From JANQPX01 sp039197065 (GTDB taxonomy: Bacteria > Pseudomonadota > Alphaproteobacteria > Geminicoccales > Geminicoccaceae): a DNA stretch of 64,000 nucleotides. The notes under the pieces were generated by a model, which worked only from the letters and a program-made list of their open reading frames with translations, was not told where the DNA came from and did not search any database. Made by a program: the position numbers and the translations under genes. The stretch is taken from the NCBI GenBank assembly GCA_039197065.1, contig JBCCUL010000028.1:1-64000 (forward strand). Reading direction: 5' to 3'. How positions within the stretch are numbered: position 1 is the stretch's first letter; each line of letters starts with the position of its first letter. Positions 23,453 to 31,556 of this stretch are shown piece after piece.

Positions 23453-24327
23453 CGGGCGAGGCCCATGCGGCCGAGCACGAGCTTCTGCAGGAAGCCGATC
23501 ACACCGACCATCAGGCCGGCGCAGATGGCGGCGCCGATGAGCGCGGACCAGATGATCAGCACCTGGCCGTAATAGGAGCCGTTCAGCATGCGTGCGCCGA
23601 AGCCGCCTTGGGCGCCGGTCGGCAGTTCACCGATGATCGCCCCGACCAGCGCGATAGCGACCGCGATCTTGAGCGATGTGAAAAGATAAGGAAGGGCGGA
23701 CGGCCAGCGCAGTTTCCAGAAGACCTGCCAAGCGCTGGTGTTGTAGGTGCGCAGGAGGTCGAGCTGCATGGGGTCCGGGCTGCGCAGCCCTTTCACCATG
23801 CCGACGACCACCGGGAAGAAGCTGAGATAGGCGGAGATCGAGGCTTTGGCGATCAGGCCCGAGACGCCGACATTGTAGAGCACCACGATGATCATCGGCG
23901 CGATCGCCAGGATCGGCACGGTCTGAGATGCGATCACCCAGGGCATGACGCTGAGGTCCATCACCCGGCTATGGACGATACCGACCGCAAGCGCGACGCC
24001 GAGGCCGACGCCCATGGCAAAGCCGAGCAATGTGGCGGAAAGCGTAATCCAGCCGTGATAAATCAGCGAGCGTTTGGACGTGATTTTCTTGTCGACCGTG
24101 GTCGCCCAGATCTCGCCGGCGACCTGATGCGGTGCCGGCAGAACCGGCCGTTCCTGCTGCATGGTCTTCGGCAGGATTTCGGCGAATGTGATCTCGACGC
24201 CGGCACGCTCAGCCTGATCCCGTTCCCAGGATGCGTTCAGGAAGACCGCGCCCGCATACCAAAGCGCGATGATCGCGACGAGAATGGTCAGAACAGGAAG
24301 CACTCGCTGATAAAGCGCCTCAGTCAT
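23449..24327 (-). CDS. ABC transporter permease (pyrimidine-type importer)
   Basis: A 292-residue permease paralogous to the one after it. The N-terminal membrane helix is followed by a longer periplasmic segment (about residues 30-90). The EAA loop is readable around LLRTYNTSAWQVFWKLRWPSALPYLF. It overlaps the upstream ATPase gene by eight bases and the downstream permease by four, so the three are strictly co-transcribed. Confidence 0.9.
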   Translation of the reverse strand: MTEALYQRVLPVLTILVAIIALWYAGAVFLNASWERDQAERAGVEITFAEILPKTMQQERPVLPAPHQVAGEIWATTVDKKITSKRSLIYHGWITLSATLLGFAMGVGLGVALAVGIVHSRVMDLSVMPWVIASQTVPILAIAPMIIVVLYNVGVSGLIAKASISAYLSFFPVVVGMVKGLRSPDPMQLDLLRTYNTSAWQVFWKLRWPSALPYLFTSLKIAVAIALVGAIIGELPTGAQGGFGARMLNGSYYGQVLIIWSALIGAAICAGLMVGVIGFLQKLVLGRMGLAR

Positions 24328-25117
24328 CGTAACTGTGACCGGCGCGTAGGCCCTGACGAACTCGAGAGGCGACCTCCAGGAACGAAGGGGAATCGCGAAT
24401 TTCGAGCGGCCGTTCGGCGGGCAGCGGGCTGTCGATGACGTCGATGATGCGACCGGGCCGGGGCGACATGACGACGATGCGGGTGGAGAGGTAGACGGCC
24501 TCCGGGATCGAGTGGGTGACGAAGCAGACGGTCTTTTGCGTGCGTGCCCAAAGAGCCAGAAGCTGCTCGTTCAGATGATCGCGCACGATCTCATCCAACG
24601 CGCCGAAGGGCTCGTCCATCAGGAGAAGGTCGGCATCGAAGGCGAGCGCGCGTGCGATCGACGCACGCTGCTGCATACCGCCTGAAAGCTGCCAGGGATA
24701 TTTCCGGCCGAAGTCAGAAAGGCCGACCAAGTCGAGGACTGCGGCGGTGCGTTCGGCCATGTCGGCCGTGGTGTAGCCCATGATCTCGAGCGGCAGGCGG
24801 ATGTTTTTCTCGATGGTGCGCCAGGGATAGAGCCCAGCCGCCTGGAAGACATAGCCGTAAGTCCGCTGCAGCCGTGCTGCTTCGGGGGTCATACCGTTCA
24901 CGGTGATGCTGCCGCCGGTTGGCTGTTCGAGATCGGCAATCACGCGGAGAAATGTGGTCTTGCCGCAGCCTGAGGGGCCGATGAAGGAGACGAAGTCGCC
25001 TTCATTGATGGCGAGATCGACGTCGGACAGGGCGTGAACCGGTCCGTCATCGGTCTCAAAGGTCAGGTTCAGGCCGGATGCCTCGATTACCGTTCCAACG
25101 CCGGCCTTTTTCAACAT
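24320..25117 (-). CDS. ABC transporter ATP-binding protein (SsuB/TauB/ThiZ type)
   Basis: A 265-residue ATPase with Walker A GPSGCGKTT (~residues 43-51), signature LSGGMQQRASIARAL, Walker B LLLMDEPFGALD and an H-loop in CFVTHSIPEAVYL. The type matches the nitrate/sulfonate/pyrimidine branch that pairs with NMT1-like binding proteins. It is the first gene of the operon. Its ribosome site is weak and I see no clear RutR box directly before it. Two hairpin repeats occupy the region upstream. Confidence 0.9.
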   Translation of the reverse strand: MLKKAGVGTVIEASGLNLTFETDDGPVHALSDVDLAINEGDFVSFIGPSGCGKTTFLRVIADLEQPTGGSITVNGMTPEAARLQRTYGYVFQAAGLYPWRTIEKNIRLPLEIMGYTTADMAERTAAVLDLVGLSDFGRKYPWQLSGGMQQRASIARALAFDADLLLMDEPFGALDEIVRDHLNEQLLALWARTQKTVCFVTHSIPEAVYLSTRIVVMSPRPGRIIDVIDSPLPAERPLEIRDSPSFLEVASRVRQGLRAGHSYDD

Positions 25118-25187
25118 CGCAGCGCGCCGCTGCAGCTTTCGTCTTCAGGCGCTGACAGCGGGCCATGCTGAGGTATGTCGCCAACCG

Positions 25188-25202
25188 TTAACCAAATTTT
25201 AG
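25188..25202. promoter_or_regulatory. CtrA-like box (TTAA-N7-TTAG)
   Basis: TTAA-CCAAATT-TTAG, one base from the CtrA consensus, 25 bases left of hairpin copy 5. Upstream context CCG-TTAACC matches the sister box by copy 6. Confidence 0.35.
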
Positions 25203-25227
25203 TCCTTGGATTGCATACTTCCTCCCC

Positions 25228-25305
25228 TGGTCCATGCGACCGTGGGAGTCCGTCCGCCCGCAGATAGGAGTGGCCGAGCTCGGATTTCCACGATCGCATG
25301 GACCA
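25228..25305. repeat. Dispersed ~78-bp hairpin repeat, copy 5 (compensatory change)
   Basis: The left arm reads GACCGTGGG where the family has GACCCTGGG. The right arm reads TCCACGATC where the family has CCCAGGATC. The C-to-G change on the left is matched by G-to-C on the right, so the stem pair is preserved. Confidence 0.9.
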
Positions 25306-25433
25306 AGTCGGCGAGCTTAGTGTGGGCTGGTTAATATCTGGTTTCGATATGTCTCGCCGCTTGGCTCCTCGTTCATGTTCTCGATTGAGCCGAGTGAGGC
25401 GTGCAGATGGCGAGGTCTGCCTAGCGGATGTCG

Positions 25434-25448
25434 TTAACCGCTCGTTAA
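25434..25448. promoter_or_regulatory. CtrA-like box (perfect TTAA-N7-TTAA)
   Basis: TTAA-CCGCTCG-TTAA followed by CC, an exact match to the CtrA consensus, 25 bases left of hairpin copy 6. Spacing to the hairpin equals that of the box before copy 5. Confidence 0.45.
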
Positions 25449-25473
25449 CCGAAGTTTCGTAGGCTCCCTCATC

Positions 25474-25551
25474 TGGTCCATGTGACCCTGCGAATCCGTC
25501 CGTCCAGAGGGAGAAAGCCCCAGGCTCGGACTTCCAGGATCGCATGGACCA
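25474..25551. repeat. Dispersed ~78-bp hairpin repeat, copy 6
   Basis: Arms TGGTCCATGTGACCCTGCG and CCAGGATCGCATGGACCA. This is the most eroded copy, with unpaired changes in the middle of the stem, and it lies in the same orientation as copy 5. Confidence 0.88.
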
Positions 25552-25734
25552 GGAAATCGACCTTATGTGCGATAAGTTAACGTTTCGTTTCGCGGTGTTT
25601 GGCTGCGATACGAACGAAGCTTCTGGCCGTGTCGCTGGAACAGTCTTGGCTTGGCTTCGGCGCATATATCTTCCCTTACCCCCGAAGGCTTGGGCGTAAA
25701 CCGTCACCCTCGGCCATGACGGTCCGAGTCCATG

Positions 25735-25751
25735 AGGTGGCCACGCCACCT
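25735..25751 (-). repeat. Short GTGGC-NNG-GCCAC palindrome, copy 5 (at dihydropyrimidinase stop)
   Basis: Minus-strand AGGTGGC-GTG-GCCACCT, a perfect 7-bp stem that includes the last two bases of the TAG stop codon, then CATGGA. The best-preserved copy of the element. Confidence 0.7.
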
Positions 25752-27210
25752 AGACGCCGCTTGGTATGTTTTGCGGGTCGCGCTCGACGCGGCGGGGCGC
25801 TGTCAGTTCCTTCCAGGTGGAGAGCGCCTTGTTGACGGCTGGAAAGGCGGGGCGCGGAACGAAGCGGCCGCGGCCGGCCTGGGGCTCGGAATTCTTGCCA
25901 TGCTCCCAGATGATATCGCCACGGGAGAGCGTGTAACGCGCCTGCGCCGTGACCTCGAAGCCCTCGAAGACGTTGTAGTCGATGATCGACTTCTGGGTGG
26001 TCGCTGAGATTTTTTTCGAGATCTTCGGGTCCCAGACGCAGATATCGGCATCGGCGCCTTCGACGATCGCGCCCTTCTTCGGGTAGACGTTCAGGATCTT
26101 GGCGACGTTCGATGAGGTGACGGCAACGAACTCGTTCATGGTCAGGCGACCTGTCTCGACCCCTTTTGTCCAAAGCATGGCGAGCCTGTCCTCGAGGCCG
26201 CCGGTGCCGTTCGGGATCATCGGGAAACCCTTCAGACCCATGCGCTTTTGCTCGGTGGTGAAGGCGCAGTGGTCGGTCGCGACCACCTGGAGCGAGCCTG
26301 CTGCGAGGCCGGCCCAGAGACCGTCCTGATGCTCCTTGCTGCGAAACGGCGGGGACATCACGCGGCGGGCGGCGTAATCCCAGTCCTTGTTGAAATATTC
26401 GTTTTCGTCGAGCGTCAGATGCTGGATCAGCGGCTCGCCATAGACACGCATGCCCTTCTGGCGTGCCCTCCTGATCGCCTCGTGGGCCTGTTCGCAGGAT
26501 ACGTGGACGATGTACACGGGAACACCTGCGGCATCTGCGATCATGATGGCGCGGTTCGCGGCCTCGCCTTCAACCTCGGGCGGGCGGCTGAACGCATGGC
26601 CTTCAGGACCGGTGGTGCCCTCGTTCATGTATTTTTCCTGCAACGCCGCGACCACGTCGCCATTCTCGGCATGCACGAGGGGGAGCGCTCCAAGCGCAGC
26701 GCAGCGCTGGAAGGACGCGAACATCTCGTCGTCGTCGACCATCAAAGCGCCTTTGTAGGCCATGAAGTGCTTGAAGGTGTTGATTCCTCGCGCGACGACT
26801 TGCTCCATCTCATCAAAGATGGTCTCCGACCAACCGGTGATGGCCATGTGATAGGAGATATCGGTGCAGATCTGGTCCTTGGATTTCCGGTCCCAGTCCT
26901 TTACCGCGTTCATCAGGGAACCGTCCTCGCCAGGCAGCACGAAGTCGACAAGCATGGTGGTGCCGCCTGATGCGGCAGCGAAGGTACCGCTCTCGAAGGT
27001 CTCTGCGGCAAAGGTGCCCATGAAGGGCATTTCAAGATGGGTGTGGGGATCGATGCCGCCCGGGATCACATAGGCGTCCGAGGCATCGACGGTCTCGTCA
27101 CCTTTCAGATTGTCGCCGATGGCCGCGATCTTCTCGCCCTCGACCAGGACGTCGGCCTTGTAGGTCCGATCCGCGGTGACGACGGTGCCGCCTTTGATGA
27201 CCTTGGACAT
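25750..27210 (-). CDS. hydA: Dihydropyrimidinase (hydantoinase)
   Basis: A 486-residue amidohydrolase opening 5,6-dihydrouracil/thymine to N-carbamoyl-beta-amino acids. The dinuclear metal site is complete: H56 and H58 in DPHTHLE, carboxylated K153 in FMAYKGAL, H180, H236 in YIVHVSCE, and D313 in ATDHCAF. ATG 27210 has GGAGAAAGAC before it; the longer frame is not supported. It is the second step of the reductive pathway whose first step is PreTA (31557-34182) and third step the hydrolase at 27303. The gap to that gene is 92 bases on the same strand. Confidence 0.94.
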   Translation of the reverse strand: MSKVIKGGTVVTADRTYKADVLVEGEKIAAIGDNLKGDETVDASDAYVIPGGIDPHTHLEMPFMGTFAAETFESGTFAAASGGTTMLVDFVLPGEDGSLMNAVKDWDRKSKDQICTDISYHMAITGWSETIFDEMEQVVARGINTFKHFMAYKGALMVDDDEMFASFQRCAALGALPLVHAENGDVVAALQEKYMNEGTTGPEGHAFSRPPEVEGEAANRAIMIADAAGVPVYIVHVSCEQAHEAIRRARQKGMRVYGEPLIQHLTLDENEYFNKDWDYAARRVMSPPFRSKEHQDGLWAGLAAGSLQVVATDHCAFTTEQKRMGLKGFPMIPNGTGGLEDRLAMLWTKGVETGRLTMNEFVAVTSSNVAKILNVYPKKGAIVEGADADICVWDPKISKKISATTQKSIIDYNVFEGFEVTAQARYTLSRGDIIWEHGKNSEPQAGRGRFVPRPAFPAVNKALSTWKELTAPRRVERDPQNIPSGV

Positions 27211-27302
27211 GTCTTTCTCCGTTGAGGCCGACGCTGCCGTCGCTGACAATGTCGCGGCTATGTCGGCTGACTATCTCTGATCTTCTTCAATCGCAGCAAG
27301 AA

Positions 27303-28562
27303 TCAGGCCACGATTTCCGCCGTCTCGACCACGGCATGGAACAGGACGTTCGCGCCCTTTTCCGCCCATTCAGGCGAGATTTCCTCGGCCTCATTATGGC
27401 TGAGACCATCGATGCAGGGGCACATCACCATCGAGGTGGGGGCGACCTTGTTGATCCAGCAGGCATCATGGCCAGCGCCCGAGACGATGTCGCGATGGCT
27501 GTAGCCGAGGCGCTCGGCGGCACCGCGCACAGCGGCAACGCAGCCCTCGTCGAAGGCGGGCGGATCGAAGGAGCCGACGACGCGGGTGGAAAGCTCGACG
27601 CCAAGCGCGTCACAGAGGCGAGGCGCTTCGGTCTCCAGTCGGGAGACCATGGCCTGCAGCGTATCCAGGATGTGTGAGCGGAAGTCGACGGTGAAGACGA
27701 CCCGGCCCGGAATGATGTTTCTGGAATTCGGATAGACGTCGATATGGCCGATGGCGCCGACGGCGTTCGGCTGATGCTCCATCGCAATCTCGTGAACCAG
27801 CTCGGTGATCTGGGCGAGGCCGCGCCCGGCATTCTTCCGCATAGGCATCGGTGTCGAGCCGGTGTGGCTCTCCTTGCCGGTCACCGTGCATTCGATCCAG
27901 CGAAGGCCCTGGCCGTGGGTGACGACTCCGATGTCGACATCCTCAGCCTCCAGGATCGGCCCCTGCTCGATGTGGAGCTCGAAGAACGCATGCATCTTGC
28001 GCGCGCCGACCTCTTCGTCGCCGCGCCAGCCGATGCGCTCCAATTCGTCGCCGAAGCGCTTGTTCTCGGCGTCGACCAGATCATAGGCCCAGTCCTGGGT
28101 ATGGATGCCGGCGAACACGCCGGAGGCCAGCATCGGCGGGGCGTAACGCGTACCCTCCTCGTTGGTCCAGTTGGTGACCACGATCGGATGCTTGGTCTTG
28201 ATGCCGAGCTGATTGAGGGTGCGGATGATTTCAAGACCGCCGAGCACACCCAGGACGCCGTCATATTTGCCGCCGGTCGGCTGCGTATCGAGGTGGGACC
28301 CGACATAGACGGGAAGAGCGTCCGGATCCGTGCCCTCGCGTCTCGCGAACATGTTGCCCATCTGATCAAGGCCCATGCTCAGCCCCTCGGCCTCGCACCA
28401 TGTCTGGAACAGAGCGCGGCCCTTTGCATCGTCGTCGGTCAGGGTCTGGCGGTTGTTGCCGCCGGCGATGCCGGGGCCGATCTTGGCCATTTCCATGAGG
28501 CTGTCCCAGAGCCTGCCGCCGTCGATCTTGAGGTTCTCACCCGGTGCTGCCATCGATTTCAT
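27303..28562 (-). CDS. M20-family N-carbamoyl-amino-acid hydrolase (beta-ureidopropionase type)
   Basis: A 419-residue zinc hydrolase of the allantoate amidohydrolase/L-carbamoylase/beta-ureidopropionase group. Metal-site motifs are VGSHLDTQPTGGKYDG (~residues 87-102), TNEEGTR, FELHIEQGP and the C-terminal SGAGHDACW and GLSHNEAE. In this cluster it should release beta-alanine, CO2 and ammonia from N-carbamoyl-beta-alanine. ATG 28562 or the in-frame ATG 28553 may be used. A RutR box ends five bases before the first ATG, so bound repressor would block transcription near the start. Confidence 0.9.
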   Translation of the reverse strand: MKSMAAPGENLKIDGGRLWDSLMEMAKIGPGIAGGNNRQTLTDDDAKGRALFQTWCEAEGLSMGLDQMGNMFARREGTDPDALPVYVGSHLDTQPTGGKYDGVLGVLGGLEIIRTLNQLGIKTKHPIVVTNWTNEEGTRYAPPMLASGVFAGIHTQDWAYDLVDAENKRFGDELERIGWRGDEEVGARKMHAFFELHIEQGPILEAEDVDIGVVTHGQGLRWIECTVTGKESHTGSTPMPMRKNAGRGLAQITELVHEIAMEHQPNAVGAIGHIDVYPNSRNIIPGRVVFTVDFRSHILDTLQAMVSRLETEAPRLCDALGVELSTRVVGSFDPPAFDEGCVAAVRGAAERLGYSHRDIVSGAGHDACWINKVAPTSMVMCPCIDGLSHNEAEEISPEWAEKGANVLFHAVVETAEIVA

Positions 28563-28566
28563 TCTC

Positions 28567-28582
28567 TTGACCAGTTGGTAAA
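28567..28582. promoter_or_regulatory. RutR-binding box
   Basis: TTGACCAGTTGGTAAA agrees with the E. coli RutR consensus TTGACCA-NN-TGGTCAA at all but one position. It lies in the short gap between the divergent hydrolase and rutR genes, fitting repression of both, relieved by uracil or thymine as in E. coli. Confidence 0.85.
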
Positions 28583-28653
28583 AATAACGCTAGCAAAGTG
28601 CTTGTTTGGGTCAAGCGATTTCTACGCGCCAGGCAACTTTGAAGGTGTATGGA

Positions 28654-29268
28654 TTGGCTGACAAGAAACGTACGCGCATCCAGACGGAGAATCGCCAAAC
28701 GATCCGTGATGCCGCCCTGGAGATCTTTGCGCGCGACGGCTTTCGGGGCGCCACCGTCGATGCGATCGCCAGCAAGGCGGGCATGTCCAAGCCCAATCTT
28801 CTTTATTATTTCCCGACCAAGGACGAAATCTATCGCGAGCTGTTGCAGAACCTGCTCGAAAGCTGGCTGGCGCCGCTCCAGCAGGTCGATGCGGACGGCG
28901 AGCCGACCGAGCAGATCGCTGCCTACATCGCCAGAAAAATGGCCCTCGCCCGTGACTTCCCGATGGAATCCCGCCTGTTCGCCAATGAGATGATCCGCGG
29001 CGCACCGATCCTCCTGGACGTGCTTTCCCGAGACTTGAAAGGCCTGGTGGACGAGAAGGCCGCCTTGATCCAGGCCTGGATGGACGATGGAAAGCTGGCG
29101 CCCATCGACCCCCACCACCTCATCTTCGCGATCTGGGCGACGACCCAGCATTATGCGGACTTCGACGTCCAGGTAAGCGCTGTCCTCGGTAGCGACAGCG
29201 ATGATCGCTTCAGTGGCGCGGCCACAGCGTTGACCAAGATTTTTCTGGACGGGCTGAGGCCGCGCTGA
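28654..29268 (+). CDS. rutR: TetR-family pyrimidine regulator RutR
   Basis: About 204 residues, resembling E. coli RutR along its whole length. The N-terminal helix-turn-helix ends SKPNLLYYFPTKDEIY. The ligand domain keeps SRLFANEMIRGAP, DLKGLVDEKAALI and GKLAPIDPHHLIFAIWATTQ, and the C-terminus ends GLRPR. RutR senses uracil/thymine and controls pyrimidine use. The start is uncertain: I take TTG 28654 (GAAGG eight bases upstream), while GTG 28645 and TTG 28606 are open. Here it sits with the reductive pathway rather than the rut operon. Confidence 0.9.
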   Translation: MADKKRTRIQTENRQTIRDAALEIFARDGFRGATVDAIASKAGMSKPNLLYYFPTKDEIYRELLQNLLESWLAPLQQVDADGEPTEQIAAYIARKMALARDFPMESRLFANEMIRGAPILLDVLSRDLKGLVDEKAALIQAWMDDGKLAPIDPHHLIFAIWATTQHYADFDVQVSAVLGSDSDDRFSGAATALTKIFLDGLRPR

Positions 29269-29288
29269 TTGTCCGGCGAACGCCTTAC

Positions 29289-30080
29289 TCAGCCGGCAGG
29301 ACGTCGTTCCAAAAGGAACATGCGAGAGCCGAAGGAATAGCTTTCGTCCAGCAAGGTGGCCTCGATGTCCTTGTAGGCTTCCAGGAACTCGGCGAAGGCC
29401 TTCTCCTCGCCAAGAAAACGGTCCGTGCGCCCGCCTGGATAATATTCATCGAAGATGATCAGCGTATGCCGGCCGATCAGCGGCTCACAGAAGTTGAGGG
29501 CGTCCACGGCCGACGAATAGAGGTCGGAATCGATCATGATGATGCCGGCCTTCTGCATCCTATGCTGCGCCCGGTTCGCGGGCTTGCAGGTCTCGGAAAA
29601 CCAGCCCTTGATCAGCGTGACACGCTTCCAATCGACACCACGGCTGGTCAAAAAGTCACGCGCGAAATCCTCGGGGCAGCGATATTGGCCGGGCATCCAG
29701 ATATTGTTGTCGTCAACATTGGCCTCAGGCGGCAGGCCCTCAAAGGAATCGAAGCCGAACAGCCGGGAACTGGCCCTTCCGCGCCTTTCGAGGAGATCGT
29801 GAACGATGGCGAGCGTGCTGCCATTGTAGACGCCGAACTCCAGATAATCACCGAGCTCGTCGTCGCCGATCCGCTCCAGCAGCCGGTCGATCGCAGTTCC
29901 AACCGCTGCCCTGAACTTCGCCTCATCGACCAGGAGCTCGCCCTGCCTGACACGCTTCAGCATCAACATATTGCCGAGATGGACGCTTCGACATTTCCGA
30001 TAGAAGCGATGCACCACCTTGGCGGCGCCGAGCATGCCGAACTTGTCCAGGGCCATTTTGGTCGAGCTGGTCGAGAGCAT
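29289..30080 (-). CDS. TylF/MycF-like SAM-dependent methyltransferase
   Basis: A 263-residue class I methyltransferase of the TylF type. The SAM-binding loop reads YLEFGVYNGSTL, and further family motifs are LFGFDSFEGLPPEA, IMIDSDLYSS and LIIFDEYYPG with metal-binding acidic residues. Known members O-methylate sugars in macrolides, but many environmental homologues have unknown small-molecule targets. ATG 30080 has AGAGGA five bases upstream and is preferred over the upstream in-frame start. It lies between rutR and an EamA transporter without an obvious link to pyrimidines. Confidence 0.82.
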   Translation of the reverse strand: MLSTSSTKMALDKFGMLGAAKVVHRFYRKCRSVHLGNMLMLKRVRQGELLVDEAKFRAAVGTAIDRLLERIGDDELGDYLEFGVYNGSTLAIVHDLLERRGRASSRLFGFDSFEGLPPEANVDDNNIWMPGQYRCPEDFARDFLTSRGVDWKRVTLIKGWFSETCKPANRAQHRMQKAGIIMIDSDLYSSAVDALNFCEPLIGRHTLIIFDEYYPGGRTDRFLGEEKAFAEFLEAYKDIEATLLDESYSFGSRMFLLERRPAG

Positions 30081-30296
30081 GACAATCCTCTGCGGGCTTA
30101 TCGAAGGGCGAAAGATGAATATAACCATAAAGCGCTATTTTTATAAAATAAACGCTTTTTAGTTGAGATATCATTGTTGCCCTAGCCTCCGGTCGAGGCG
30201 TCAGATTGGAGCCTTTGACCCCCTAGTCCAACCACACTTGGTTTCCATCGATCGACCATCAAATCACGCCGCTAATCGCAAAGTTTCTTCCGATCG

Positions 30297-30311
30297 TTGA
30301 GTCTTTGTTAA
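30297..30311. promoter_or_regulatory. CtrA-like box (TTGA-N7-TTAAC)
   Basis: TTGA-GTCTTTG-TTAA followed by C. Its spacer is nearly the reverse complement of the perfect box by hairpin copy 3, and it lies 24 bases left of copy 7, the same spacing as in copies 5 and 6. Confidence 0.35.
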
Positions 30312-30335
30312 CATCGTTCCGTCATGTTGCTTCAC

Positions 30336-30413
30336 GGTCCATGCGATCCTGGGAATCCGCCCGCCCGGAAAGTGCATTGGGGTGAGGCCGGGACTCCCAG
30401 GATCGCATGGACC
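30336..30413. repeat. Dispersed ~78-bp hairpin repeat, copy 7
   Basis: Arms GGTCCATGCGATCCTGGG and CCCAGGATCGCATGGACC are fully paired in their outer 18 bases. The core (GCCCGCCCGG to GGTGAGGCCG) resembles copy 4. Confidence 0.92.
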
Positions 30414-30595
30414 AGCAAGATGCAAAGGATGATAATCACGTAGGCTTAAAGAAGGATGAACGCGCCAGGCCGCCTATACGCATCGGTCAGAGCTTTGTGC
30501 GGCTGGTATTTGACTGCCTTCATTCCTGTAAAGAAGCGACCGCATCCCAGCGATCTTGGCAGTGACGTTGTGAAACAATTGATGCGGTCACACCA

Positions 30596-31492
30596 CTATT
30601 CCCGGAGAAGCATGAGCATCGCGCCTGTTGTGGCGGCCGCGCCCAGCCAGACCACAGGCGCCACCCAGCCATGGCCGAGCACCCCCTCCCAAAGGATGAT
30701 GAAGACCGGCACCAGATAGCCATAGGCCATGACCTTGGCGGCCGGCAGGCTAAGCGTGGCGTATTGCACCAGGAAGAAGGTCCCGGCGGTGGTGACGATG
30801 CCGAGATAGAGGATACCGGCCCAGGCGATCCAGGGGAGGCCGCTCCAGTCAGTATCGATGATCGCACTGTTGCTATAGAGCGCCGTTACCAGAAGACCGC
30901 CGCAAAGACCGAAAAACGTGTAGACCGTGAGCGGCTCGCCGCGGTGCAGAAGACGCCCCATGGGTGTGTAGAGCGCGTGGCAGGCGCAGCCGATCAAGAA
31001 GATCCGCTCGCCGAAGCCCAGTTCGAGGCCGAGCATGGCTTCGACATCGGCGCGAAAGATCACCCAGACGGCGCCGGCGCCCGCGAGCAGCAAAGCGAAG
31101 GCGACGCCCGGTTTCGTTATCTGGCGCATCAGTAGGTAGCCGAAGACGGCGCTCATGATCGGGGTGAGGGTGAAGACGGCGCCGGTCGACACCGGGTCGG
31201 TGAGGCGGAGCGCTTCGAACATGAGCACGAAATAGGCGGCAAGCAGCCCGCCCAGGACCGGATAGCGCCAGCCCTGTGTGACATGATCCCAGGCAATCCT
31301 CGGTGCCGCGAGCGCCCCCATGATGACCGCGGCGAGCGCAAAGCGCGCGGTCGTCAACACCGAGGGCTCGATATAGGGCGCCGCCAGATCGCCAAGCGTG
31401 AACGACATCGAGATCAGCGCCGCAAACAGCAGCATCGCCCCATGCGCTCGGGCAGCGGCCCTTTCGTTGACTTTGGCCTGTTCACCGACCAA
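30596..31492 (-). CDS. EamA/DMT-family transporter
   Basis: About 298 residues, an inner-membrane drug/metabolite transporter with ten predicted hydrophobic helices in two EamA repeats (roughly residues 20-140 and 155-295). Typical motifs include a proline-bearing segment in LTPIMSAVFGYLLM and the end LVPVFIILWEGVLGH. The exact start is unclear: an in-frame TTG at 31492 avoids overlap with preA, and ATG 31435 is possible, but the longer frame runs into preA and is rejected. Position directly after preA suggests export or uptake linked to pyrimidine metabolism, by inference. Confidence 0.82.
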   Translation of the reverse strand: MVGEQAKVNERAAARAHGAMLLFAALISMSFTLGDLAAPYIEPSVLTTARFALAAVIMGALAAPRIAWDHVTQGWRYPVLGGLLAAYFVLMFEALRLTDPVSTGAVFTLTPIMSAVFGYLLMRQITKPGVAFALLLAGAGAVWVIFRADVEAMLGLELGFGERIFLIGCACHALYTPMGRLLHRGEPLTVYTFFGLCGGLLVTALYSNSAIIDTDWSGLPWIAWAGILYLGIVTTAGTFFLVQYATLSLPAAKVMAYGYLVPVFIILWEGVLGHGWVAPVVWLGAAATTGAMLMLLRE

Positions 31493-31556
31493 CGTCAGAA
31501 CACCATCGCCCCGAGACCTGTCGAGGTCCAAGTCAACGCCGACCGGCGTCCGGTCA

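Larger units (their letters stand above)
25118..25749. other. Intergenic region with two tandem hairpin repeats
   Basis: No gene. Holds hairpin copies 5 (25228-25305) and 6 (25474-25551), 168 bases apart, each preceded by a TTAA-type box (25188-25202 and 25434-25448), and a short palindrome at the next gene's stop (25735-25751). Confidence 0.6.
30081..30595. other. Intergenic region with hairpin copy 7
   Basis: No gene. Contains an AT-rich promoter-like stretch just before the methyltransferase start (30120-30170), a TTGA-N7-TTAA box (30297-30311) and hairpin copy 7 (30336-30413). Nothing recognisable in 30415-30595. Confidence 0.55.
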
